Assembly (NCBI RefSeq): GCF_035609205.1
Contig: NZ_CP141184.1
Span: 4,347,001-4,411,000, forward strand
Origin: Hymenobacter sp. GOD-10R
GTDB lineage: Bacteria; Bacteroidota; Bacteroidia; Cytophagales; Hymenobacteraceae
Direction: 5' to 3'
Length of the DNA stretch: 64,000 nt
The notes below the pieces were generated by a model that was given only the letters and a program-made list of their open reading frames with translations, did no database searches and had not been told where the DNA came from. How positions within the stretch are numbered: the stretch's first letter is position 1; each line of letters opens with the position of its first letter. The translations under genes and the position numbers were made by a program. This document shows, one piece after another, positions 8,721 to 16,581 of this stretch.

Positions 8721-11180
8721 ATGCGTCCCTTATCCAAAACTGCCCTCTGGGTTTCGCTGCTCGCTGGCGCCTTGCACGCGCTACCGACCCTAGCCCAGGT
8801 GCCCACCAATAACCCAAAAGCCGATCGGATTCTGCTGCCTAATGGCTGGTCGCTGAGCCCAGTGGGCACGTCGCTTCAGCTCGGTGACTTACCCTTGAAT
8901 ATCCAGCTCACCAAAAACGGCAAGCTACTGGCCGTCACAAACAACGGCCAAGGCAAGCAGAGCATTCAGCTGATTGACCCCAAGACGGAAAAGCTACTCG
9001 ATGAGAAGCCGATTGCCAAATCGTGGTACGGGCTGAAGTTCAGCGAGAATGGCAAGAAGCTCTACGCCTCGGGCGGCAACGACAACGTCATTCTGGCTTA
9101 TAACATCGTTGAGAACAAGCTAAACCTAGCCGACACCCTCCGCCTCGGGCGGCGCTGGCCGAAAGACAAGATCAGCCCGACCGGCATCGAGGTTGACGAC
9201 GCCCAGAACCGGCTCTACACCGTCACGAAAGAGGACAACTCGCTGTATGTCATTGACCTCAAGACCAAGGCTACCATCAAGAAAGTAGACCTAGGTCATG
9301 AAGCGTACAGCTGCCTGCTTTCGCCTGACAAAAAAACGCTCTACATCTCACTTTGGGGCGGTGACAAAGTAGCGCTGTACAACACCCAAACCGGCCAGCT
9401 CACGGGGGAAATTGCCACCGAAAGCCACCCCAACGAACTGCTCCAAACCAAGAACGGCCGCTACTTATTCGTGGCCAACGCCAACGACAACTCCGTGTCC
9501 ATTATCGACACGCGCAGCCGCAAAGTGCTGGAAGTCATTTCCACGGCCTTGTTTCCCACCAAGCTCACCGGCTCCACCACCAACGGCCTAGCCCTTTCGC
9601 CCGACGAGAAAACGCTCTACATCGCCAACGCCGACAACAACTGCCTGGCCGTATTCGACGTGACCACGCCGGGCAAAAGCGCGGGTCGCGGCTTCATCCC
9701 GACCGGCTGGTACCCGACAAGCGTGAAGACCCTAGGTCAGAAGATCTTGGTAGCCAATGGCAAAGGCTTTTCGTCGCTGGCGAACCCGGCCGGCCCGTCG
9801 CCGGTGAAGAAAACCGATAACAGCGGCTCCCACCTAGGCGTCACGAGCCAGCAGGAGGTGCAGTACATCGGCAGCTTGTTCAAGGGCACGCTGTCGTTCA
9901 TTAAGCAACCTAGCGCCGACCAATTGACCGCCTACTCGAAGCAGGTGTACGCCAATACGCCATTCACGGGCGAGGCGCAGTCGCAGGGCAAGCGCGAGGC
10001 CGGCAACCCGGTGCCGAGCAAGGCCGGCGAGAAGTCGCCGATCAAGTACGTGTTCTACGTTATCAAGGAAAATCGCACCTACGACCAAGTGCTGGGCGAC
10101 ATGCCGGAAGGCAACGGCGACTCGACTTTGTGCGTGTTCCCGGAGAAAGTGACGCCGAACCACCACGCGCTAGCGCGCGAGTTTGTACTGCTTGATAACT
10201 TCTACGTGAATGCCGAAGTCAGCGCCGACGGCCACAACTGGAGCATGGCCGCCTACGCCACCGACTACACCGAGAAAACGTGGCCGATCAGCTATGGCGG
10301 CCGCGGCGGCACCTACGACTACGAAGGCACCCGCAAAATTGCCTACCCTCGCGACGGCTACATCTGGGACTACTGCCAGCGCGCTGGCCTGAGCTACCGT
10401 AGCTACGGCGAATTTGCCGACAACGGCAAAGCCAACCTCAATTCCTTGGAAGGCCATATCTGCGTCAAGGCGCCCGGCTTCAACATGGACATCAAGGACG
10501 TGGAGCGCGTGCGGGTTTGGAAACAGGATTTCGACTCGTTGCTGGCCCGCAACGCCGTGCCGCAGTTCAGCACCATTCGCCTCAGCAACGACCACACCAG
10601 CGGTCAACGCCGCGGCAAGTACACGCCCATCGCCGCCGTGGCTGATAACGACCTAGCTTTGGGCCAACTGGTAGAATACATTTCTAAAAGCGCCATCTGG
10701 AAAGAGTCGGCCATTTTCGTGCTGGAAGACGACGCCCAGAACGGTCCTGACCACGTGGATGCGCACCGCTCGCCAGCTTTCGTAATCAGCCCCTACACCC
10801 GTAAAGGCGCGGCCAATCACTCGATGTACTCCACCTCGGGTGCCCTACGCACGATGGAGCTGATCCTAGGTTTGCCGCCCATGAGCCAGTACGACGCAGC
10901 CGCGCTGCCCCTGTACAACTGCTTTACCACCAGCGCCAACCTAGCTCCTTACCAAGCCCGCGCCGCCCGCGTCAACTTGGAACAGCGCAACGTGGCTTGG
11001 AACAAAAGTGCCGAAAAGTCGGAGCGCTTTAACCTAGCTAGTGAAGATGCCATTCCGGATCTGGAGCTAAATGAAGTCATCTGGAAATTTGTAAAAGGCG
11101 AAAATGCCGTGGCGCCCGCACCCCGGCGCGGCGCGTTCCTGAAGCTAGAGCAGAAGCGCCGCGACGATGATGACGATTGA
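8721..11180 (+). CDS. YncE-like beta-propeller fused to phosphoesterase (acid phosphatase/phospholipase C type)
   Basis: An 819-residue exported protein. ATG at 8721 starts a signal peptide ending PTLAQ; GTG at 8700 would add only seven residues. Residues about 30-370 form a seven-bladed YVTN/YncE propeller (repeats such as LYVIDLKTKATIKKVDLG, LSPDKKTLYISLWGGD, LSPDEKTLYIANADNNCLAV). Residues about 430-790 are a phosphoesterase domain of the PF04185 type with KENRTYDQVLGDM, LDNFYVNAEVSADGHNW, RLSNDHTSG and EDDAQNGPDHVDAHR, which carry the metal and active-site residues. The C terminus is lysine/aspartate-rich. The same domain fusion recurs in Bacteroidota and Acidobacteria. It follows the GDPD gene and ends the phosphoester group; a palindrome follows the stop. 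Confidence 0.88.
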   Translation: MRPLSKTALWVSLLAGALHALPTLAQVPTNNPKADRILLPNGWSLSPVGTSLQLGDLPLNIQLTKNGKLLAVTNNGQGKQSIQLIDPKTEKLLDEKPIAKSWYGLKFSENGKKLYASGGNDNVILAYNIVENKLNLADTLRLGRRWPKDKISPTGIEVDDAQNRLYTVTKEDNSLYVIDLKTKATIKKVDLGHEAYSCLLSPDKKTLYISLWGGDKVALYNTQTGQLTGEIATESHPNELLQTKNGRYLFVANANDNSVSIIDTRSRKVLEVISTALFPTKLTGSTTNGLALSPDEKTLYIANADNNCLAVFDVTTPGKSAGRGFIPTGWYPTSVKTLGQKILVANGKGFSSLANPAGPSPVKKTDNSGSHLGVTSQQEVQYIGSLFKGTLSFIKQPSADQLTAYSKQVYANTPFTGEAQSQGKREAGNPVPSKAGEKSPIKYVFYVIKENRTYDQVLGDMPEGNGDSTLCVFPEKVTPNHHALAREFVLLDNFYVNAEVSADGHNWSMAAYATDYTEKTWPISYGGRGGTYDYEGTRKIAYPRDGYIWDYCQRAGLSYRSYGEFADNGKANLNSLEGHICVKAPGFNMDIKDVERVRVWKQDFDSLLARNAVPQFSTIRLSNDHTSGQRRGKYTPIAAVADNDLALGQLVEYISKSAIWKESAIFVLEDDAQNGPDHVDAHRSPAFVISPYTRKGAANHSMYSTSGALRTMELILGLPPMSQYDAAALPLYNCFTTSANLAPYQARAARVNLEQRNVAWNKSAEKSERFNLASEDAIPDLELNEVIWKFVKGENAVAPAPRRGAFLKLEQKRRDDDDD

Positions 11181-11192
11181 GTAGCCAGAACA

Positions 11193-11296
11193 ATGTAGCG
11201 CGAAGCTCCCGCTCCGCGTGTCGTTAAACGAAACCGGTGCTACAACCTAGGTACCAGTCGTTCAACGATGCGCGAAGCGGGAGCTTCGCGCTACAT
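11193..11296. repeat. Long inverted repeat, TGTAGCGCG family, copy 2
   Basis: Arms 11193-11218 and 11271-11296 (26 bases each) pair with one mismatch around a 52-base centre. The outer ends (ATGTAGCGCG / CGCGCTACAT) are the same as in the copy at 7573-7638, but the inner arm reads AAGCTCCCGC instead of GACTCTGTAG. The two copies bracket the GDPD and YncE-phosphoesterase genes. Confidence 0.85.
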
Positions 11297-11334
11297 GGGC
11301 TAATCCTTCCTACTTTTGGGTTTAGCTCACGCCT

Positions 11335-11967
11335 ATGCATTTGTTTCGAATGCCTGCGCCAGTGCGGCGTCTCTTCCCCGATTGTCTGTGGACGATGCCC
11401 GCCACCAGCCAGACCCTGTATCTGACGTTCGACGATGGGCCTATCCCCGAAGAAACGCCTTTTGTACTCGAAACCTTAGCCCGCTACCAGGCTCGCGCTA
11501 CATTCTTTTGCGTGGGCGACAATGTGGTGCGCCACGAAGCGGTGGCCCGTCAGGTGCTGGCCGCGGGTCACCGCTTGGCCAATCATACGTTCCATCACGT
11601 CAGCGGCTGGTCGCGCAGCCGGGCTAGCTACCTCGCGGAAGTAGCTGAGTGCCAACAAGCCTTGGATGCGCTGCGGCCTACACCGGAAGCACGCGCCCTC
11701 ATGCGGCCACCCTACGGCCGCATCACGCGGCCACTCGTGCGGGCGCTGCATCCTAGCCACCAAGTTGTTATGTGGGACGTGCTGACCTGCGACTACGACC
11801 GCAGTTTTGCCGCCGAAGACTGCCTGCGTGCCGCCATTCACCACACCCGGCCAGGCTCCATCGTCGTATTTCATGACAGCCTAAAGGCGAGCCGTAACAT
11901 GCGCTATGTGTTGCCCCGCTACCTCGCGCATTTTGCCGAGCTAGGATATACGTTTGCCTCGCTCTAG
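11335..11967 (+). CDS. Polysaccharide deacetylase (NodB/CE4 domain)
   Basis: Metal-dependent deacetylase of N- or O-acetylated glycans, 210 residues and essentially a single NodB domain. All five CE4 motifs are visible: TFDDGP (residues 31-36, metal and base Asp pair), NHTFHH (metal His about 84 and 88), RPPYGR, WDVLTCDYD and VVFHDS. No signal peptide is clear; the first 20 residues are basic/hydrophobic and the ATG at 11335 is the first plausible start. The stop is only five bases before the next gene, a family 2 glycosyltransferase, so the two are co-transcribed and probably act on the same N-acetylated product. The product could be an envelope or exported amino-glycan, but this cannot be read from sequence. 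Confidence 0.9.
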   Translation: MHLFRMPAPVRRLFPDCLWTMPATSQTLYLTFDDGPIPEETPFVLETLARYQARATFFCVGDNVVRHEAVARQVLAAGHRLANHTFHHVSGWSRSRASYLAEVAECQQALDALRPTPEARALMRPPYGRITRPLVRALHPSHQVVMWDVLTCDYDRSFAAEDCLRAAIHHTRPGSIVVFHDSLKASRNMRYVLPRYLAHFAELGYTFASL

Positions 11968-11972
11968 CCTTT

Positions 11973-13079
11973 ATGTTCACGCTGCTGACGGTGTATTTTG
12001 CTTTGTGGTTTTTGGTGCTAGGTGCTTGCACCTTGTTGTTTGCCATACAAAGCCGGAAGAGCCAGCCTACCCGAGTACCTAGCCCACTGCCTCGCATCAG
12101 CATTCTTATTGCGGCCCGCAACGAGGAAGCCGCCATTGGGCGCTGCCTGTCGAGCATCCGTCAGCTCGACTACCCGCCGGAGCTCATTGAGGTACTGCTG
12201 GGTGATGATTCCTCCACCGACGCTACCCGTGCCGTCGCCGAGGCGGCCATGCAGGGCTACGCCGGGCAATTTCGCTGCCTCACCATCACGACCATCCTCG
12301 GCACCGCCCACGGTAAGAGCAACGTGCTAGCCCACCTAGCTCACGCAGCCACCACCGACTACTTTTTCATCACCGACGCCGATATTGCCGTGCCCCGCAC
12401 GTGGCTGCAAGGCTTGCTGGCCCATACCCAGGCGGGCGTCGGCACGGTCACGGGCATTACGTTGGTCCAAGGCCCTAGGCTGTTTCACAAGCTCCAAGGG
12501 CTCGATTGGCTGCTGTCGCTCGGCTTGGTGCAGGTGGTATCAGACACGGGTGCGCCCGTCACGGCCATGGGCAACAACATGCTCGTGACGCGCGAAGCGT
12601 ATGAGGCCACCGGCGGCTACGAACGTCTGCCACCTTCCATTACCGAAGATTACGAGCTGTTTCGCGCCACGCTGCGCCACGGCTTCAGCTTCCGCAACGT
12701 GTTCCGCCCCGAGGTGCTGGCCGAGTCACTGCCCATTCCCACCTTCCAACGCCTGCTCCACCAGCGCCGCCGCTGGATGCGCGGTGTCGAGCAGCTGCCG
12801 TGGTGGCTGAAAATGGGGCTAGCTTTCTACGGCAGTTTCTACCTAGGTGTAGCGCTGCTGGCCTGGGTAGCTGGCCCAATAGCGGTTGCCGTTGTGCTAG
12901 GTATCAAAGTATTACAGCAGGGTGTGCTGGCTACCTTGTGCTTCCGCCGCGTCGGGCGACGGCCACCGTTGGAATTGCTGCCCGTTTTTGAAGTATACAC
13001 GGTGTTTCTGACCATCAGCCTGACGCTGTTTCGCCTGCTGCCCTTGTCGTTTGAATGGAAAGGCCGGCGCTACTCTTAA
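11973..13079 (+). CDS. Membrane family 2 glycosyltransferase
   Basis: Transfers sugars from nucleotide-activated donors, 368 residues. An N-terminal membrane segment (about residues 3-24) is followed by the GT-A domain: ISILIAARNEEAAIGRCL, LLGDDSSTD (nucleotide binding), FITDADI (DxD), ITEDYELF (ED base motif) and QRRRWMRGVEQ (a Q..RW motif typical of processive GT2 enzymes). Two hydrophobic spans close the protein (about 280-310 and 340-358). This layout resembles chitin/hyaluronan synthase-like enzymes, though it is shorter. It is translationally adjacent to the NodB deacetylase. Whether it is processive is inference. Confidence 0.85.
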   Translation: MFTLLTVYFALWFLVLGACTLLFAIQSRKSQPTRVPSPLPRISILIAARNEEAAIGRCLSSIRQLDYPPELIEVLLGDDSSTDATRAVAEAAMQGYAGQFRCLTITTILGTAHGKSNVLAHLAHAATTDYFFITDADIAVPRTWLQGLLAHTQAGVGTVTGITLVQGPRLFHKLQGLDWLLSLGLVQVVSDTGAPVTAMGNNMLVTREAYEATGGYERLPPSITEDYELFRATLRHGFSFRNVFRPEVLAESLPIPTFQRLLHQRRRWMRGVEQLPWWLKMGLAFYGSFYLGVALLAWVAGPIAVAVVLGIKVLQQGVLATLCFRRVGRRPPLELLPVFEVYTVFLTISLTLFRLLPLSFEWKGRRYS

Positions 13080-13140
13080 TATGTTGATTTTTAAGCGTTG
13101 ACTCAGTGGTATTGGATGCATTCGGTAGTTAAATGTACTT

Positions 13141-13162
13141 GAAGCGTTGAATGCTTCTTTTT
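13141..13162 (+). terminator. Weak hairpin-T terminator after the glycosyltransferase
   Basis: Five-base stem GAAGC/GCTTC (13141-13145 and 13153-13157) with a seven-base loop and five T after the stem. Short, so only moderately convincing, but placed correctly between the glycosyltransferase and tatD. Confidence 0.35.
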
Positions 13163-13231
13163 AACCCTTCTCCCCTACTAATTCAACATTCGCCCCCTCA
13201 ACATTCAACATTTCCCCTACTTTCGCCTACC

Positions 13232-13999
13232 ATGCACCTCACCGATTCTCACGCCCACGTTTACTCCGACCAGTTTAAAGCCGACCGCGACGCCATGCTG
13301 GAGCGCGCCCTGGAAGCGGGTGTCAGCACCATTGTGATGCCTAATATCGACCACACCAGCATTGATGTGATGCTCGAAACCGAAGCCAGGCACCCAGAGC
13401 AATGCATCGCCATGATGGGTCTGCACCCGTGCTCGGTGGGCAAACATGTAGAACGCGAGTTGTACCTAGTGGAAGACTGGCTCAATAAACGCAAGTTTGC
13501 CGCTGTAGGCGAGTGCGGCATCGATCTGTTTTGGGATAAAACCTTCTTTCCGCAGCAGCAGGAAGCCTTGCGCGTACAAATTGACCTAGCTAAAAAGCAC
13601 AACCTACCCCTCGTGCTGCACACCCGCGAAGCGTTCCAGGAGTCGGCCGACTTGATTGAAGCAGCCCAAGATGGCAGCTTGCGCGGCGTCTTTCACTGCT
13701 TTTCGGGCTCTAAAGAAGAAGCCGAGCGCGTCATTAAGCTAGGTTTTTACCTAGGTATTGGCGGCGTGGCGACCTTCAAAAACGGCGGCCTCGACAAAGT
13801 ATTGCCCGGCCTCGATCTGAAGCACTTGCTGCTCGAAACCGACTGCCCCTACCTAGCTCCCGTACCCTACCGCGGCAAACGCAACGAGCCTGCCTACCTG
13901 CCTCTCATCAACCGACGTGTGGCCGAGTTGCTCGGCACCGATGCAGAAGCTGTGGCCGATGCTACTACTCAGAATGCCAAGGCCTTGTTCAACCTCTAG
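13232..13999 (+). CDS. TatD family metal-dependent hydrolase (deoxyribonuclease)
   Basis: Cytoplasmic TIM-barrel metalloenzyme with DNase activity in the family, 255 residues. ATG at 13232 is chosen because the protein then begins directly with the metal motif DSHAHV; a longer reading from 13151 adds 27 low-complexity residues encoded by a repetitive ATTCAACATT stretch. Other motifs: GECGIDLFWDKT, LPLVLHTREA, GVFHCFSGS, and LLETDCPYLAPVPYRGKRNEP near the C terminus (read in overlapping parts). Length is normal. It is followed after five bases by the asparaginase gene, a frequent neighbour pair in this group of bacteria as far as I recall. Confidence 0.93.
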   Translation: MHLTDSHAHVYSDQFKADRDAMLERALEAGVSTIVMPNIDHTSIDVMLETEARHPEQCIAMMGLHPCSVGKHVERELYLVEDWLNKRKFAAVGECGIDLFWDKTFFPQQQEALRVQIDLAKKHNLPLVLHTREAFQESADLIEAAQDGSLRGVFHCFSGSKEEAERVIKLGFYLGIGGVATFKNGGLDKVLPGLDLKHLLLETDCPYLAPVPYRGKRNEPAYLPLINRRVAELLGTDAEAVADATTQNAKALFNL

Positions 14000-14004
14000 C
14001 CTAT

Positions 14005-15084
14005 TTGCCTTTGCCTCGCATCGTTATTATTCAAACGGCTGCTTCCCTCACCGACCAAACAGTTGCTTCTATTCTCGTTATCTACACGGGTGGCACCGTG
14101 GGTATGGCCTACAACCACGAGGGGCTTCTGGCGCCCATGCGCTTCAGCGAAGTAACCCGGCTCATGCCCGAGCTGCGCGACGTGCGGATGCGGGTGTCGG
14201 TGCTGAGTATGCCTCAACCCATTGATTCTTCCAATGTCTCCCCGGCCGACTGGATAACCCTAGCTAGCCTCATTGGCGAATTCTACAATTATTACGACGG
14301 CTTTGTGGTGCTGCACGGCACGGATACCATGGCCTATTCGGCCTCGGCTTTGAGCTACATGCTCGAAAACCTAGCCAAGCCCGTGGTCTTCACGGGAGCC
14401 CAGGTCCCCGCTGGCCGAGTGCGCACCGACGCCCGCCGCAACTTCATCACGGCCTTGGAAATCGCCGCTGCCCGCCACCCCGATGGCAACGCCCGCGTGC
14501 CAGAAGTGTCATTGTTTTTCAACACCATGCTGATGCGCGGTAACCGCACCAAGAAGGTAGAAAGTCAGCATTTTGGGGCGTTTCGCAGCGACAATATGCC
14601 ACCCTTGGCCCAGGCGGGCATCCGCCTTACGTATAACGACGTTCTTGTCCGCCCGCTCCCCAAGGCGCCGTTGCATATTCACACCCAGCTCAACGACAAC
14701 GTTACAATTCTAAAACTATTTCCAGGCATCACCGAACGAGTAGTAAACTGTAGCCTAACAGTAGAAGGCCTGCGCGGCTGCGTCCTCGAAACGTTTGGCT
14801 CGGGCAATGCCTCCACGCAGCCGTGGTTTTTGAACGCCCTGAAAGAAGCACACGAACGCGGCGTCCACATCCTCAACGTCAGCCAATGCGACGAAGGCCG
14901 GGTAGAACAAGGCCGCTACGAAACGAGCGCCTCTTTGCCAGCCGCTGGCGTGCTCAGCGGCGATGATATTACCACGGAGGCTGCTATCACAAAGCTTATG
15001 TTTGTGCTAGGTCTGCAAAAAAGTCACGCCGAAACGACCAAGTTGCTCGTGCAAAACCTACGCGGCGAGATTACGCTTCTATAG
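14005..15084 (+). CDS. ansA: Type I (cytoplasmic) L-asparaginase
   Basis: Hydrolyses L-asparagine to aspartate and ammonia; 359 residues. The nucleophile motif is YTGGTVGM (family: first catalytic Thr), and the second catalytic block is FVVLHGTDTMAYSASALSY. The stretch VVFTGAQVPAGRVRTDARRN is also typical. There is no signal peptide, as expected for type I. The start is uncertain: no ATG precedes TGGT in frame, so TTG at 14005 (five bases after the tatD stop) or TTG at 14011 must be used; both leave about 20 residues before the core. Transcription is probably shared with tatD. Confidence 0.9.
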   Translation: MPLPRIVIIQTAASLTDQTVASILVIYTGGTVGMAYNHEGLLAPMRFSEVTRLMPELRDVRMRVSVLSMPQPIDSSNVSPADWITLASLIGEFYNYYDGFVVLHGTDTMAYSASALSYMLENLAKPVVFTGAQVPAGRVRTDARRNFITALEIAAARHPDGNARVPEVSLFFNTMLMRGNRTKKVESQHFGAFRSDNMPPLAQAGIRLTYNDVLVRPLPKAPLHIHTQLNDNVTILKLFPGITERVVNCSLTVEGLRGCVLETFGSGNASTQPWFLNALKEAHERGVHILNVSQCDEGRVEQGRYETSASLPAAGVLSGDDITTEAAITKLMFVLGLQKSHAETTKLLVQNLRGEITLL

Positions 15085-15098
15085 CAAAGCTGTTCTGG

Positions 15099-15130
15099 TT
15101 TGCGTTTCCGGAAAAATGGCTGTTACTTTG
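15099..15130 (+). promoter_or_regulatory. Probable Bacteroidota-type promoter of tRNA-Ser
   Basis: TTTG at 15099-15102 and TTACTTTG at 15123-15130 resemble the -33 TTG and -7 TAnnTTTG boxes of this phylum (with one base fewer between TA and TTTG), 20 bases apart and 18 bases before the tRNA. Position fits, sequence match is imperfect. Confidence 0.4.
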
Positions 15131-15148
15131 CCCGCAGATTACCGACCC

Positions 15149-15236
15149 AGAGAGGTGTCCGAGTGGTCGAAGGAGCACGCCTGGAAAGTGTGTATGGCCC
15201 AAAAGGTCATCGTGGGTTCGAATCCCATCCTCTCTG
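15149..15236 (+). tRNA. tRNA-Ser (anticodon GGA)
   Basis: Acceptor arms AGAGAGG (15149-15155) and CCTCTCT (15229-15235) pair fully, discriminator G at 15236, CA of the CCA end follows as GCA. The anticodon stem CACGC/GTGTG encloses CTGGAAA, giving anticodon GGA, which reads Ser codons UCC and UCU. The T arm GTGGG-TTCGAAT-CCCAT is canonical and a long variable arm lies between (15196-15210), as expected for the class II tRNA-Ser. Length 88 bases. Confidence 0.97.
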
Positions 15237-15240
15237 CATA

Positions 15241-15275
15241 AAACCCTGTTTCTAGGTTAGAAACAGGGTTTTTCC
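15241..15275 (+). terminator. Strong rho-independent terminator of tRNA-Ser
   Basis: Perfect 13-base stem (15241-15253 with 15259-15271; AAACCCTGTTTCT and its complement) with a 5-base loop, continuing into a T-run. From here to the GH43 stop at 15566 (about 290 bases) I see no gene. Confidence 0.9.
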
Positions 15276-15565
15276 TTGTTTGGGGTACATGCCGGAGCAC
15301 ACACGTTTTGGCGCGAATGTCATACGTTTTCTAGTGGCTAATTGGCCTAACTTTTCACAAACGAGAAACGGCACCTCGCTCCTTACCTATCCGCCTGTGT
15401 CACACAGTTTCCAACGAGTTCTTCTCATTATCTAGGTCAATTTTTCTTGAGAACAGGCTCTTTGGCAACGAGCTAAAATTATCTGTAGTTCTTCGTCTGA
15501 GTGGCAGCAAGCACGAGTGCACCAAGCTGCTTCTCCTTGCCGCGCTAGTGCCTGCTGCCAATAAG

Positions 15566-16534
15566 CTACTTCACCGGCGCTACCCCCTTGGTCGTCTGCA
15601 CGATGGGTTTAATGGTACCGTCGGCGTTGTAGTGCATCTCGTCCACGCAGATGGAGCGGCGGAAATTGCCGCCGTTGGGCAACGAGCCATTGTGGTAGAA
15701 GAAGTAGCTCTTGCCCTTGTAATCGACGATGCCGGGGTGCGTGGTGCCACTGTTGGGCACGTTGCCCTGAATGATGCCCTGGTAGGCCCACGGCCCAGTG
15801 GCGGTGGGGGCCGTACAGTACTCTATCATTTCGGGCTTGGTACCGGCGCTAGCGTACACCAGGTAGTAGAGCTTTTTGCGCTTGTACACCCATGGCCCTT
15901 CGATGTAGTTTTTGGGCTTGAAGACGGTAATGGAGCTAGCCAACTCGGTCATGTTGTCTTTGAGTTTGACCCAGCGGCAGCTGCCATTGCCCCAATAGAG
16001 ATAAATCTGTTGGTCGTCGTCGATAAACACGGTGGGGTCAATGTCGTCCCAGCCATGTTTCTGGTCCAAGGTCATGTCGTTTGAAATGAGCGGCTTGCCA
16101 ATGGCATCCTTGAATGGGCCCGTAGGCCGGTCCGACACGGCTACCCCGATGGCTGCGCCGCGGTTACCGACCTTGTTATTGGGGTCGGAGTTGCGTTGAA
16201 ACGTAGCTACAAACCAGTAAAACTTGCCATTGCGGTACACGCACTGCGCGGCGTAGGCATCGCCGGTAGCCCAGGCGAAGCTGTTGACTGAGAGGCGGGT
16301 GCCATAGTCCTTCCAGTGCACCATATCGGTGGTGGAATAGATGCGCCAGTCGGGCATCTTGTAGTTGGTTTCCTGTACCGAAGCCGTGTCGTGGCCGGTG
16401 TAGAGAAACAGCGTATCGCGGTACACCAGCGGCGCCGGGTCGGCCGTGAATACGTCGCGAATAATCGGGTTTTGTGCCCGCGAAGGCAGGTAGGCCCCGA
16501 GGGCCAGCAGGGCGACGAGCAAGGTGTTTTTCAT
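15566..16534 (-). CDS. Family 43 glycoside hydrolase, single domain (copy A)
   Basis: Exported GH43 enzyme of 322 residues, probably an arabinofuranosidase or xylosidase acting on arabinoxylan fragments. Signal peptide MKNTLLVALLALGAYLPSRAQ. The three GH43 acidic residues sit in FTADPAP (base), DDIDPTVF (pKa modulator) and YIEGPW (acid). The five-bladed propeller fills the whole chain; no binding module. It is roughly 84 % identical by eye to the GH43 at 27772-28728, with the main difference in a loop near residues 118-130. Last gene of the PUL, 47 bases after the GH95 gene. Exact subfamily and linkage cannot be fixed by reading. Confidence 0.9.
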   Translation of the reverse strand: MKNTLLVALLALGAYLPSRAQNPIIRDVFTADPAPLVYRDTLFLYTGHDTASVQETNYKMPDWRIYSTTDMVHWKDYGTRLSVNSFAWATGDAYAAQCVYRNGKFYWFVATFQRNSDPNNKVGNRGAAIGVAVSDRPTGPFKDAIGKPLISNDMTLDQKHGWDDIDPTVFIDDDQQIYLYWGNGSCRWVKLKDNMTELASSITVFKPKNYIEGPWVYKRKKLYYLVYASAGTKPEMIEYCTAPTATGPWAYQGIIQGNVPNSGTTHPGIVDYKGKSYFFYHNGSLPNGGNFRRSICVDEMHYNADGTIKPIVQTTKGVAPVK

Positions 16535-16581
16535 AGAGCTAGGTTGGAGCTATGGAGGCGGGGTAAGCAAGAGCCGCCGAG

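Noticed and set aside
13181..13216. Repeated ATTCAACATT words before tatD, first thought to be a CRISPR-like or operator array
   Set aside because: Only two or three short copies without regular spacing; no CRISPR array or cas gene is seen anywhere in the window.
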